Shown here: in pieces, positions 1-8,351 of the stretch
Numbering within the stretch: the first letter of the stretch is position 1
Layout: every line of letters starts with the position of its first letter
NCBI GenBank assembly: GCA_938083445.1
Contig: CALKCP010000005.1
Coordinates: 1 to 64,000 of the forward strand
Reading direction: 5' to 3'
DNA: 64,000 nt
Source of the DNA: an uncultured Ulvibacter sp.
GTDB lineage: Bacteria > Bacteroidota > Bacteroidia > Flavobacteriales > Flavobacteriaceae
The notes under the pieces: generated by a model
What the model was told of the DNA's origin: nothing
Databases searched by the model: none
What the model saw: the letters and a program-made list of their open reading frames with translations, nothing else
Program-made: the position numbers and the translations under genes

Positions 1-82
1 ATAATTCACCCTTTTGACGAGATATTTCTAAGGTTTCTTCCTGCGGAAGGAGTTGGGCTTTGGTAAAGGGAGACTTTGACAT
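1..82 (-). CDS. ald: Alanine dehydrogenase, N-terminal fragment (cut by window start)
   Basis: The first 27 codons of a minus-strand gene run off the left edge, starting at the ATG at 80-82 (begins MSKSPFTKAQLLPQEETLEI and continues SRQKGEL). From memory, flavobacterial alanine dehydrogenases start with this kind of SPF-x-K-x-QLLPQEE leader before the Rossmann-type enzyme, and the gene often sits next to tsaE and porX, as here. The enzyme would convert L-alanine to pyruvate and ammonium using NAD+. Only the leader is visible, so no catalytic residue can be checked and the assignment rests on N-terminal resemblance and neighbourhood. Confidence 0.65.
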   Translation of the reverse strand, partial: MSKSPFTKAQLLPQEETLEISRQKGEL

Positions 83-141
83 TGGCTTTGTATTGACAGC
101 ACCAAGTTACATATTTAATCTTAAAAAGGAAAGTGAAACTA

Positions 142-669
142 TTACCTGAATAAATCCTTTATTTGACCCCACAAGGTCTTTTTCGCCAAAAGATCTTCTT
201 CAAAAGTACCTAGGTCATCATCGTGTAGGCTATTAAATAATCTAGCTCTAATTAAATAAACCGCGGGAATTAAGAACATCATTAACGGTATTAAATAATA
301 AATTTCTAGTTCATCATACCCACCACTTTCATTAATCAAACCCCATAATTGAAAAGAATACATTGCTATGGGCACTAAAATAATCCAATGCCACCAATGC
401 TTGCATGTGAAAAACCAAAGTAATAAAAGATATAATGGAACTATTTTACCGATCAAATACCAAGCATAGGCATTCCAATCACGAAATCCAGTTTCTAGGG
501 TAAAAAAAGAAGTTTCCCAAACTTTGACGGTTGGGAAACTTCTATAAGAATAAAATAATATCGGAGAAATTGCTATAAATAAGACAATAACTCCTCCAAT
601 AAACAGAGCAGCCCTACCCGTTTTGGGGCGGTCTGAGTTTATTGTCGATTTGTTGTGGATTTTGTCCAT
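142..669 (-). CDS. Four-TM integral membrane protein of unknown function
   Basis: A 175-residue protein with four hydrophobic segments (about residues 20-42, 72-89, 92-112 and 126-143) and a charged, acidic C-terminal tail of about 30 residues. I do not recognise a family. The frame stays open up to 714, but the ATG at 669 gives a short polar N-terminus directly before the first membrane segment and is the more natural start. That start lies inside the small lipoprotein gene at 614-751, so the two genes overlap out of frame by 56 nt and translation is probably coupled. It lies between that lipoprotein and alanine dehydrogenase on the same strand. Confidence 0.75.
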   Translation of the reverse strand: MDKIHNKSTINSDRPKTGRAALFIGGVIVLFIAISPILFYSYRSFPTVKVWETSFFTLETGFRDWNAYAWYLIGKIVPLYLLLLWFFTCKHWWHWIILVPIAMYSFQLWGLINESGGYDELEIYYLIPLMMFLIPAVYLIRARLFNSLHDDDLGTFEEDLLAKKTLWGQIKDLFR

Positions 670-751
670 CTTCAACGTTTTCTGGCGTACAGGATGCAAA
701 TAATCCCATCCCAAAAATTGCTACGATAATCAGGTTTCTTGCTACTTTCAT
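614..751 (-). CDS. Small predicted lipoprotein (45 aa)
   Basis: A 45-codon frame from the ATG at 749-751 to a TAG at 614-616. It encodes a basic start (MKVARN), a hydrophobic stretch (LIIVAIFGMGLF) and a signal-peptidase-II-like site ASC, with the lipid-modified Cys at residue 21. A short polar tail rich in Pro, Gln and Asn follows (TPENVEDGQNPQ and onward). A TAnnTTTG -7 box lies 30 nt upstream at 781-788. The gene precedes and overlaps the four-TM membrane protein, so both probably share this promoter. Function unknown. The lipobox and promoter make it a credible gene in spite of its length. Confidence 0.7.
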   Translation of the reverse strand: MKVARNLIIVAIFGMGLFASCTPENVEDGQNPQQIDNKLRPPQNG

Positions 752-780
752 AATACTTGTTTTTTGTGAGGTTAATAGTA

Positions 781-788
781 CAAACCTA
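781..788 (-). promoter_or_regulatory. -7 box (TAGGTTTG) for the lipoprotein/membrane-protein pair
   Basis: The minus strand reads TAGGTTTG, matching the Bacteroidota -7 consensus TAnnTTTG. Transcription would start near 776, about 25 nt before the lipoprotein ATG. I see no good TTG -33 element at the usual distance. Confidence 0.5.
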
Positions 789-921
789 ATACGAAATTCA
801 ACAAGTATTCTAAAAAGTTTAGCCGTATCTTAATTAGTTGTTTTGTCGTCACTTTACTAACAAAACTAAATTACGAAAATAAATGTAACGTCCTTATAAT
901 TAAGCGGTTATCCTAATTCAA

Positions 922-1347
922 TCAAAGCAATCTTTTAATCACCATTTTCTCTTTTAAGGTTCTACTTCCGTTTTTATTTTTCAACAACTCTATGCTCATT
1001 TTTTTTTCAGGCAACAAATTTTCTATTTTTTCAGGCCATTCAATAAGGTTCCAATGATTCGAAAAAAGATAGTCTTCTATGCCAATATCTAAAGCTTCTT
1101 CTTCTGATGCTAATCGATAACAATCAAAATGAAATAGCTTGTCATTTTCAAGTTCATATTCATTCACAATGGAATAGGTTGGACTGCTAATTATTTCAGT
1201 TACACCAATACGCTTTGCTATCTCTTTAATAAGAGTTGTTTTACCAACCCCCATTTCTCCATAAAAAACAATAACCTTAGACGTTGCGTTCAATACAATA
1301 TGATCTGCAATTCGCGGTAAATCTTTGATTTTGATAGAATTAAACAT
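922..1347 (-). CDS. tsaE: tRNA threonylcarbamoyladenosine biosynthesis ATPase TsaE
   Basis: TsaE is the P-loop ATPase that supports the TsaB/TsaD complex in making N6-threonylcarbamoyladenosine at position 37 of ANN-decoding tRNAs. The 141-residue length is typical. The Walker A loop GEMGVGKTT is near residues 30-38, followed by the SSPTYSIVNEY and FHFDCYRL segments characteristic of the family and the Walker-B-like LIEWPEK. It lies 90 nt downstream of porX on the same strand and has its own TATATTTG -7 box at 1364-1371. Confidence 0.95.
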   Translation of the reverse strand: MFNSIKIKDLPRIADHIVLNATSKVIVFYGEMGVGKTTLIKEIAKRIGVTEIISSPTYSIVNEYELENDKLFHFDCYRLASEEEALDIGIEDYLFSNHWNLIEWPEKIENLLPEKKMSIELLKNKNGSRTLKEKMVIKRLL

Positions 1348-1363
1348 GATTTCAAATGACAGG

Positions 1364-1371
1364 CAAATATA
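1364..1371 (-). promoter_or_regulatory. -7 box (TATATTTG) for tsaE
   Basis: Exact TAnnTTTG match on the minus strand, about 17 nt upstream of the tsaE ATG and inside the porX-tsaE gap. It would give a leader of roughly 12 nt. Confidence 0.5.
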
Positions 1372-1437
1372 ACAATTATTTCGGGTAATATCCTATAATT
1401 GTCGATAAACGACATAATAGTAGGAATAAACCTACAA

Positions 1438-2988
1438 TTATTTAGGGTCTAACACCGCAAATGGTATGACCATTTCTTCGAGAGATACGCCTCCATGCTG
1501 ATAGGTATTTCTAAAATATCCAACATAGTGATTGTAGTTATTAGGATACGCAAAGAATGTGTCACCTTTAGCAAAAATGAATGAACTACTCATATTTATT
1601 GAGGGGAGGTGAATTGTCTTTGGGTTTTTAGCTACAATCACATCCTTATTTTCATACGTTAAGCTGCGACCTGTTTTGTACCTTAAGTTTAAACTGGTTT
1701 GTTTATCGCCAATAACCTTCGACGGATTCTTAACGTTAATCGTTCCGTGATCTGTTGTGATTAATAATTTAAAACCAAGCTGTGACGCCTGCTGGATAAT
1801 AGCCATTAATGGGGAATTTTTAAACCAACTCTGTGTAAGTGAGCGATAGGCTTTATCTGTTGATGCCAGCTCTTTAATTACCTCCATCTCTGTTTTAGAA
1901 TGCGACAAAATATCTACGAAGTTGTATACAACCGCCGTAAGATCTTCGTCCTTATGAATCTTAAAATTATCCACAAAACGCTTTCCTTGCTTTAAACTTG
2001 AGATCTTGGTATAACTCCAGTTTAACTTTAGCCCGAGACTTTTTAATTGCGCTTCAAGAAATTCTTTCTCGTATAGATTCTTTCCACCCTCATCGGTATC
2101 ATTGAGCCAAAGCTTGGGATGAAGCTTTTCCATATCTGCAGGCATCATGCCACTAAATATTGCATTTCTTGCGTATTGGGTAGCTGAGGGTAAAATTCCA
2201 AAGTACATCTCTTCGCTCGCTTTTTTGTAGTGATTTGAAATGAATGGCTCAATAGCCTTCCATTGATCATATCTCAGGTTATCTATGACAATTAATAAGG
2301 TTGATTTTGAATTATTAATATGAGGTACCACTTTATCTCTAAACAACGTATGTGACATTGTGGGGGCATCTGTCTTTGCGTCGAACCAATCGGGATAGTT
2401 CTTGTCAATAAATTTACAGAACTGAGTGTTGGCTTCCATTTTTTGAGATTCCAAAATTTCAAACATTCCAGGATCTTCAATCCCTTCCAATTCTAGTTCC
2501 CAATAAACGAGCTTCTGATAAAGATCTGCCCACTCTTGATGCGAATTTACCATTGAAAGATCCATTGCGATTTTTCTAAATTCCTGTTGATAGTTTGACG
2601 TTGTCTTCTCTGAGATCAGACGTGAGTGGTCCAAATTCTTCTTTAAGCTTAGTAATATCTGGTTTGGATTGACAGGTTTTATAAGATAATCGGCTATTTT
2701 TGAACCAATAGCCTCCTCCATAATATATTCCTCTTCACTTTTGGTAATCATAACCACCGGCAAAGACGCTTCAAATTCTTTTAATTCAGAGAGTGTTTCT
2801 AAGCCACTGAGACCAGGCATGTTTTCGTCGAGAAATACAATATCAAAACTTTGCTTACGTACCTCCTCGAGCGCTTCTGTTCCACTTTGACAGGTTGTCA
2901 CTTTATAGTTTTTGTTTTCTAGAAATAGGATGTGTGGTTTTAGTAAATCAATTTCATCATCTACCCAAAGTACTTTTATGTCGCTCAT
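1438..2988 (-). CDS. porX: PorX: response regulator with C-terminal PglZ (alkaline-phosphatase-like) domain
   Basis: PorX is the response regulator that works with the histidine kinase PorY to control type IX secretion. This 516-residue protein has an N-terminal receiver domain (about 1-120) with the acidic pair at D10/D11, phospho-acceptor D54 (VFLDENMPG) and the conserved Lys of YLIKP. The rest is a PglZ domain of the alkaline phosphatase superfamily with metal-site segments (LLIVIDNLRYDQW, TTDHGT). Thr270 (SATQYARN) matches the position of the catalytic Thr reported for Porphyromonas PorX. There is no DNA-binding domain. T9SS-tagged cargo genes occur elsewhere in the window. Kinase and secretion-machine genes are not here. 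Confidence 0.93.
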   Translation of the reverse strand: MSDIKVLWVDDEIDLLKPHILFLENKNYKVTTCQSGTEALEEVRKQSFDIVFLDENMPGLSGLETLSELKEFEASLPVVMITKSEEEYIMEEAIGSKIADYLIKPVNPNQILLSLKKNLDHSRLISEKTTSNYQQEFRKIAMDLSMVNSHQEWADLYQKLVYWELELEGIEDPGMFEILESQKMEANTQFCKFIDKNYPDWFDAKTDAPTMSHTLFRDKVVPHINNSKSTLLIVIDNLRYDQWKAIEPFISNHYKKASEEMYFGILPSATQYARNAIFSGMMPADMEKLHPKLWLNDTDEGGKNLYEKEFLEAQLKSLGLKLNWSYTKISSLKQGKRFVDNFKIHKDEDLTAVVYNFVDILSHSKTEMEVIKELASTDKAYRSLTQSWFKNSPLMAIIQQASQLGFKLLITTDHGTINVKNPSKVIGDKQTSLNLRYKTGRSLTYENKDVIVAKNPKTIHLPSINMSSSFIFAKGDTFFAYPNNYNHYVGYFRNTYQHGGVSLEEMVIPFAVLDPK

Positions 2989-3052
2989 ATATGTATATTT
3001 GTTTGGTTTTTAAAGAAGGTTTAGTTCGTTCTAGGATGCACTTGGGACAAAA

Positions 3053-3060
3053 CAAAACTA
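3053..3060 (-). promoter_or_regulatory. -7 box (TAGTTTTG) for porX
   Basis: Minus-strand TAGTTTTG fits TAnnTTTG. A CAA (TTG on the minus strand) lies at 3083-3085 as a possible -33 element with 22 nt spacing. It would give a leader of about 60 nt before the porX ATG at 2988. Confidence 0.4.
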
Positions 3061-3112
3061 CTTCCGAATCGCTCTAGATTATCAACTATTAGTAATAATA
3101 ATACGTTAAAGT

Positions 3113-4342
3113 TTGAATCAACATCAGAAACTTAAAATAGTAAACGATCCTATCTATGGTTTTATTACCATTCCCAATGGGCTAATTTATGAATTAATTG
3201 AGCACTCTTACTTTCAGCGCCTGCGTCGTATTTCGCAAATGGGAATGTCCTACCTCGTTTACCCTGGTGCCCATCATACTCGATTTCATCACGCGCTTGG
3301 AGCAATGCATTTGATGCAGAAAGCTGTGCAAGTACTTCGCCTTAAAGGTGTTGTGATCTCAGAGCAGGAGGAAGAGGGCTTGTGCGTTGCAATACTTTTG
3401 CATGATATTGGGCACGGGCCTTTCTCTCATGCTATGGAGCATAGTATCGTGAATAACCTGAGTCACGAGCGTATTTCTTTGTTATTCATGGAGCGTCTAA
3501 ATTCTTTATTTAACAACAGATTAACTTTTGCCATAGAGATTTTTAAAAATGAGTATCCGCGAAAATTTTTAAATCAGCTTATTTCTAGTCAACTTGATGT
3601 AGATCGCTTGGATTATTTGCGTCGCGACAGTTTTTACACAGGGGTACCTGAGGGTGCTGTAAATTCAAAACGTTTAATCACCATGCTTAATGTTGTAGAT
3701 GACAAATTAGTGGTTGAGGAGAAAGCAATTTATTCAGTAGAGAAATTTATTGTTGCTCGCAGATTGATGTATTGGCAGGTGTATTTGCATAAAACGAGTC
3801 TAGTTGCAGAGCAACTTTTGGTACGTGTATTAAAAAGGGCGAAGGAGTTAACGAACAAAGGAATAGAGCTTCCCGCGAGTGATGCGCTTCTGTTTTTCTT
3901 AAAGAACCCTGTTTCTGTTGACAGTTTTACTGATGAGATGCTCGTCACGTTTTCCGAATTGGATGATTATGATATTATCTCAGCATTGAAATCTTGGTCT
4001 AAAGATGAAGATTATGTGCTTCAAAATCTTTCTAAAATGATATTGAATCGAGACTTGTTAAAGATAAAATTAAAAGGGAAGCCTTTTTCACAGAAGAAAA
4101 TTGATCAAGAGAAAAATGAGTTTATTAGCAGACACAAGCTGTCCGATCATGATGCCTCTTATTTTGTTTTTACTGGAACGGTTTCTAATCAGGCCTATAA
4201 TATGGAGCAGGAGACAATTAATTTACTTACCAATAGAGGAAAAGTAATAGACGTGGCGAAGGCGAGTGATCAATTAAATCTTGAGGCACTCTCAAAAAAA
4301 GTAGTAAAATATTATCTATGTTATCCTAAAAGCAATTACTAA
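3113..4342 (+). CDS. HD-domain metal-dependent phosphohydrolase (COG1078-like)
   Basis: A 409-residue protein of the HD superfamily related to dNTP triphosphohydrolase-like enzymes. The metal-binding pattern is visible: RFHHALGAMHLM (first His region, about residues 58-69), then LLHDIGHGPFSHAMEH (HD pair), and SSQLDVDRLDYLRRD (conserved Asp). The substrate cannot be read from sequence. The only reasonable start is TTG at 3113, because the next Met residues fall after the conserved KIVNDPIYGFI opening. It is divergent from porX and precedes lpxD on the same strand. Confidence 0.88.
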   Translation: MNQHQKLKIVNDPIYGFITIPNGLIYELIEHSYFQRLRRISQMGMSYLVYPGAHHTRFHHALGAMHLMQKAVQVLRLKGVVISEQEEEGLCVAILLHDIGHGPFSHAMEHSIVNNLSHERISLLFMERLNSLFNNRLTFAIEIFKNEYPRKFLNQLISSQLDVDRLDYLRRDSFYTGVPEGAVNSKRLITMLNVVDDKLVVEEKAIYSVEKFIVARRLMYWQVYLHKTSLVAEQLLVRVLKRAKELTNKGIELPASDALLFFLKNPVSVDSFTDEMLVTFSELDDYDIISALKSWSKDEDYVLQNLSKMILNRDLLKIKLKGKPFSQKKIDQEKNEFISRHKLSDHDASYFVFTGTVSNQAYNMEQETINLLTNRGKVIDVAKASDQLNLEALSKKVVKYYLCYPKSNY

Positions 4343-4353
4343 ACCTTTTTTTC

Positions 4354-4361
4354 TATTTTTG
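4354..4361 (+). promoter_or_regulatory. -7 box (TATTTTTG) for the lpx operon
   Basis: TATTTTTG matches TAnnTTTG in the gap after the HD gene. A start site near 4366 would give an lpxD leader of about 80 nt. A 27-codon open frame (4367-4450) begins almost at that point. Confidence 0.5.
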
Positions 4362-4446
4362 CAACGATGAAAAGTACACTAATTCAAGTTTTATTGATTT
4401 ATAATTCCGTGATTATGGCGTGTACAATTCAAATCAAAATCAATCA

Positions 4447-5472
4447 ATGAAATTTACAGCAGCTCAAATAGCAGGTATTTTAGAAGGAGAAGTGGATGGT
4501 GATGGCGATATCGAAGTATCTAAATTGGCAAAAATAGAAGAGGGAGTTGAAGGAAGTCTAACCTTTTTGGCAAACCCAAAATACAAACCCTACATATACA
4601 CTACACAAGCGTCAATTACGATAGTCGATAAAGATTTTGTTGCTGAAAACCCGGTTGAAACAACCTTAATTAGAGTTGAAAATGCATATAAAGCCTTTTC
4701 AAAACTTCTTGAGTATTACAATCAGGTGAAAATGAATAAAACTGGAATTGAACAGCCGGTATTTATTTCTGAATCAGCTTCCTATGGTGAAAATTTTTAT
4801 TTTGGTGCTTTTTGTTATTTGGGTGACAATGTGAAACTTGGTGACAATGTTAAAATTTATCCGAATGTTTATATTGGTGATAACGTAACTATTGCAGACA
4901 ATGTAACTGTTTTTGCGGGTGCTAAAATATATTCTGAAACTGTTATTGGAAAGGATTGTATGATCCATAGCGGAACGATTATTGGCGCCGATGGTTTTGG
5001 TTTTTCTCCAAATGAAAAAGGAGAATATATAAAGGTACCACAAACTGGAAATGTGATTATTGAAAGTAATGTTGATATTGGAGCAGGTACTACTATAGAT
5101 AGAGCTACTTTGGGGTCAACACTTATAAAAAGAGGAGTAAAGCTTGATAACCAAATACAGATTGCGCACAATGTAGAGATAGGTGAAAATACTGTCATTG
5201 CTGCTCAAACGGGAATTGCTGGCTCCACCAAGATTGGAGAAAATTGCATGATAGGAGGTCAGGTAGGAATCGCAGGGCATTTAATTATTGGAAATAATGT
5301 AAAAGTACAAGCTCAAAGTGGCATTGGAAGAAATGTCAAAGAAGGGGAAACGCTTCAGGGGTCTCCTGCTTTAAATTATGGTGACTATAACAAGAGCTAT
5401 GTGCACTTTAAAAATTTACCGAAAATAATGGATCGATTTAATGCTATGGAAAAATCAATAAATCATAAGTAA
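4447..5472 (+). CDS. lpxD: UDP-3-O-(3-hydroxyacyl)glucosamine N-acyltransferase LpxD
   Basis: LpxD adds the second hydroxyacyl chain, from acyl-ACP, in lipid A synthesis. This 341-residue protein has an N-terminal substrate-recognition domain (1-100, MKFTAAQIAGILEGEV) and a left-handed beta-helix of hexapeptide repeats (about 105-320). The likely catalytic His is H241 (QIQIAHNVEIG, equivalent to E. coli H239). The frame is open from a GTG at 4420, but the ATG at 4447 gives the family's usual N-terminus. It leads the lpx operon and ends 4 nt before lpxC-fabZ. Confidence 0.95.
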   Translation: MKFTAAQIAGILEGEVDGDGDIEVSKLAKIEEGVEGSLTFLANPKYKPYIYTTQASITIVDKDFVAENPVETTLIRVENAYKAFSKLLEYYNQVKMNKTGIEQPVFISESASYGENFYFGAFCYLGDNVKLGDNVKIYPNVYIGDNVTIADNVTVFAGAKIYSETVIGKDCMIHSGTIIGADGFGFSPNEKGEYIKVPQTGNVIIESNVDIGAGTTIDRATLGSTLIKRGVKLDNQIQIAHNVEIGENTVIAAQTGIAGSTKIGENCMIGGQVGIAGHLIIGNNVKVQAQSGIGRNVKEGETLQGSPALNYGDYNKSYVHFKNLPKIMDRFNAMEKSINHK

Positions 5473-5476
5473 GGCT

Positions 5477-6871
5477 ATGAAAAAACAGTATACCATTGCA
5501 AAAGAAATTACCTTAACAGGAGTAGGACTGCATACGGGCAAAGAAGTATCACTTACGTTTAAGCCTGCTGCGGTTAATTCAGGATATACCTTCGCTAGGA
5601 TAGACATGGAAGGATGCCCAGAAATAAAGGCAGATGCCAATTTTGTTGTAAACACTCAAAGAGGTACTAATATTGAGAAAAATGGCGTAAAAATCCAAAC
5701 ATCTGAGCATGTTTTAGCAGCCCTTGTAGGAATGGGAGTAGACAACTGTCTATTAGAATTAAATGCTTCTGAACCGCCCATTATGGACGGTTCATCAAAG
5801 TTTTTCGTTGAAGCTATTGAAAAGGCTGGCGTTTTGGAACAAAATGCTTTCAAAGAAGAATACGTTGTAAAAGAAGTCATTTCATATGTAGACGAAGCAT
5901 CTGGAAGTGAAATACTTGTGATGCCTTCTGATGATTACCAAATAACGGTCATGGTCGATTTTGAAACAAAAGTTCTTGGAACCCAAAATGCGTCTATTCG
6001 GAATATTTCTGAATTTAAAGAGGAAATCTCAGATTCAAGGACCTTTAGTTTTTTACACGAAATTGAAATGTTATTGGAGCATGGACTCATTAAAGGAGGT
6101 GACCTTAATAACGCAATTGTTTATGTGGATAAAGAACTATGTCCTAAAACCATGGAGAAATTAAGGTTGGCATTTGGCAAAGATGAAATCGCTGTAAAAC
6201 CCAATGGCATACTAGATAACTTGACGTTGCATCACCCTAATGAGGCGGCACGGCACAAGTTACTCGACGTAATTGGTGACTTAGCATTAATTGGAACCCC
6301 GATCCGTGGAAAGGTTATTGCAAATAAGCCAGGACATTTTGTAAATACGGAATTTGCAAAGAAGCTTTCGAACATTATTAAAGAGGAAAAGAGAAAAAAA
6401 GTACCTCAGTTTGATCTCACGAAAACCCCGGTCAAAGATGTCAACCAGATAATGGAAATGCTGCCACATAGACCGCCATTTTTATTTGTAGACAAAATTT
6501 TAGAATTGACCAACAATCATGTTGTAGGTCTTAAGAATGTATCGATGAACGAGCCGTTTTTCGTTGGGCACTTCCCAGGAGCACCCGTAATGCCCGGTGT
6601 TTTAATTGTTGAAGCAATGGCCCAAACAGGCGGGATACTAGCTTTGAGTACGGTTCCCGATCCTGAGAATTACCTTACTTATTTTATGAAAATTAACAAT
6701 GTGAAGTTCAAACAACAAGTGCTTCCTGGAGATACTTTGATTTTTGATCTTAAATTAATGACTCCAATTAGAAGAGGTATTGTTCTAATGAATGGACAAG
6801 CCATTGTAGGAGGGAAGATAGTGGCAGAAGCAGAGTTAATGGCGCAGATAGTAAAAACAAAAAATGCCTAA
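5477..6871 (+). CDS. lpxC: Bifunctional UDP-3-O-acyl-GlcNAc deacetylase / 3-hydroxyacyl-ACP dehydratase (LpxC-FabZ fusion)
   Basis: A 464-residue fusion typical of Bacteroidota. Residues 1-300 are LpxC, the zinc deacetylase making the committed step of lipid A synthesis, with metal ligands H78 (TSEHVLAAL), H260 and D264 ([11 protein letters not shown]) and catalytic-region H287. A Lys/Glu-rich linker follows (about 300-322). Residues 325-464 are FabZ, the hot-dog dehydratase of fatty-acid elongation, with [13 protein letters not shown]365 ([11 protein letters not shown]) and E379. The fusion puts two activities that use the same hydroxyacyl-ACP pool on one chain. Co-transcribed with lpxD and lpxA. 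Confidence 0.97.
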   Translation: MKKQYTIAKEITLTGVGLHTGKEVSLTFKPAAVNSGYTFARIDMEGCPEIKADANFVVNTQRGTNIEKNGVKIQTSEHVLAALVGMGVDNCLLELNASEPPIMDGSSKFFVEAIEKAGVLEQNAFKEEYVVKEVISYVDEASGSEILVMPSDDYQITVMVDFETKVLGTQNASIRNISEFKEEISDSRTFSFLHEIEMLLEHGLIKGGDLNNAIVYVDKELCPKTMEKLRLAFGKDEIAVKPNGILDNLTLHHPNEAARHKLLDVIGDLALIGTPIRGKVIANKPGHFVNTEFAKKLSNIIKEEKRKKVPQFDLTKTPVKDVNQIMEMLPHRPPFLFVDKILELTNNHVVGLKNVSMNEPFFVGHFPGAPVMPGVLIVEAMAQTGGILALSTVPDPENYLTYFMKINNVKFKQQVLPGDTLIFDLKLMTPIRRGIVLMNGQAIVGGKIVAEAELMAQIVKTKNA

Positions 6872-6896
6872 AAAACAAGAATAATAATAAAAACGC

Positions 6897-7679
6897 ATGA
6901 ATCAACCTTTAGCTTATGTCCACCCGGGCGCGAAAATTGCCAAAAATGTTGTTATTGAACCTTTTACAACCATTCACAATGACGTTATTATTGGTGAAGG
7001 AACTTGGATTGGTTCAAATGTAACCATTATGGAGGGTGCTAGAATTGGTAAAAATTGCAATATTTTTCCAGGAGCAGTAATTTCGGCAATCCCTCAGGAT
7101 TTAAAATTTCAAGACGAAGACACAACCGCAGAGATTGGTAATAATGTTACCATAAGAGAGTATGTCACTGTAAATAGAGGAACAGTAGATAGAGGCAAAA
7201 CGGTGATTGGAGATAATTGTTTGATTATGGCCTACTGCCACGTCGCACATGATTGTATTGTTGGAAAGAATTGCATCTTTTCTAATAATAGTACCTTAGC
7301 TGGCCACTGTACTGTAGGGGATTATGTGATTCTTGCGGGTATGACGGCAGTGCACCAATTTTGCATGATTGGAAACCATGCATTTGTAACAGGAGGCTCA
7401 CTAGTTCGTAAGGATGTTCCACCATTCGTAAAAGGTGCAAGAGAACCTTTATCATACGTTGGTATCAATTCGATTGGGTTGCGACGCAGGGGTTTCACTC
7501 CAGAAAAAATCAGGGAAATTCAAAATATTTATAGATTGTTATATCAAAGAAATTACAATACTACGCAAGCTTCAGAGATTATTGAAGCGGAAATGGAAGC
7601 AACTCCCGAAAGAGATGAGATTCTTCAGTTTATCAAAAACTCAAAGCGTGGTATTATGAAAGGATATTTTCAGAGGTAA
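6897..7679 (+). CDS. lpxA: UDP-N-acetylglucosamine O-acyltransferase LpxA
   Basis: LpxA performs the first step of lipid A synthesis, acylating the 3-OH of UDP-GlcNAc from hydroxyacyl-ACP. The 260-residue length is standard. An N-terminal left-handed beta-helix (about 1-190) contains catalytic H118 (YCHVAHDCIVG, equivalent to E. coli H125) and the GGSLVRKDVPPFV segment. The C-terminal helical domain (about 195-260) includes RRRGFTPEKI. It starts 25 nt after lpxC-fabZ in the same operon. Confidence 0.97.
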   Translation: MNQPLAYVHPGAKIAKNVVIEPFTTIHNDVIIGEGTWIGSNVTIMEGARIGKNCNIFPGAVISAIPQDLKFQDEDTTAEIGNNVTIREYVTVNRGTVDRGKTVIGDNCLIMAYCHVAHDCIVGKNCIFSNNSTLAGHCTVGDYVILAGMTAVHQFCMIGNHAFVTGGSLVRKDVPPFVKGAREPLSYVGINSIGLRRRGFTPEKIREIQNIYRLLYQRNYNTTQASEIIEAEMEATPERDEILQFIKNSKRGIMKGYFQR

Positions 7680-7742
7680 TATATTTACAAGCGTCCTGAC
7701 GCGTCACTTTTAGAATAAATAACTAAAATTAAGATAGATTTT

Positions 7743-8309
7743 ATGGCTACAAGCTCAGATATTAGAAAAGGATTATGCATTAAGTACAATAATGATATCT
7801 ACAAAATAATTGAATTTTTGCACGTAAAACCGGGTAAAGGTCCAGCTTTTGTGAGGACCAAACTTAAAAGTGTTACTTCAGGTAAGGTTATAGATAATAC
7901 GTTCTCTGCGGGTCACAAGATTGAAGATGTTCGCGTTGAAACGCATAAGTTTCAATACTTATACAATGAAGGTGATACGTATCATTTTATGAACACTGAA
8001 GACTATTCTCAAATTCAGTTACAAAAAGATACGCTCGATTCTTCCGATTTAATGAAAGAAGGTGAAGTTGTTACTGTGATTATTAATTCTGAAGACAGCA
8101 TGCCACTATCAGTGGATATGCCAGCACATGTTATTCTAGAGGTTACTTCAACTGAACCAGGTGTAAAAGGGAATACGGCTACCAACGCAACGAAACCTGC
8201 AACGGTTGAAACAGGAGCTGAAGTAAAGGTTCCTTTATTTATTAATGAAGGAGATAAGATAAAAATAGATACCGACAAGGGTCATTATCAAGAGCGAGTA
8301 AAGGAATAA
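7743..8309 (+). CDS. efp: Translation elongation factor P
   Basis: EF-P enters the ribosomal E site and relieves stalling at polyproline stretches. This 188-residue protein has the usual three domains: a KOW-like domain with the exposed tip loop VKPGKGPAFVRT (Lys32 at the site that is modified in other bacteria), and two OB-fold domains ending in GDKIKIDTDKGHYQERVKE. No modification enzymes (EpmA, EarP, YmfI) are encoded nearby. It sits between lpxA and the second LpxD-like gene, 63 nt after lpxA. Confidence 0.97.
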   Translation: MATSSDIRKGLCIKYNNDIYKIIEFLHVKPGKGPAFVRTKLKSVTSGKVIDNTFSAGHKIEDVRVETHKFQYLYNEGDTYHFMNTEDYSQIQLQKDTLDSSDLMKEGEVVTVIINSEDSMPLSVDMPAHVILEVTSTEPGVKGNTATNATKPATVETGAEVKVPLFINEGDKIKIDTDKGHYQERVKE

Positions 8310-8351
8310 ACTTTTTCGTATGTTTTTTTCAAAATAATTGAGTTGTACTAA

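Noticed and set aside
142-714. Longer start for the four-TM membrane protein (residues MGWDYLHPVRQ...)
   Set aside because: The extension lies entirely within the lipoprotein coding region and has no membrane or signal character. The ATG at 669 gives a natural N-terminus.
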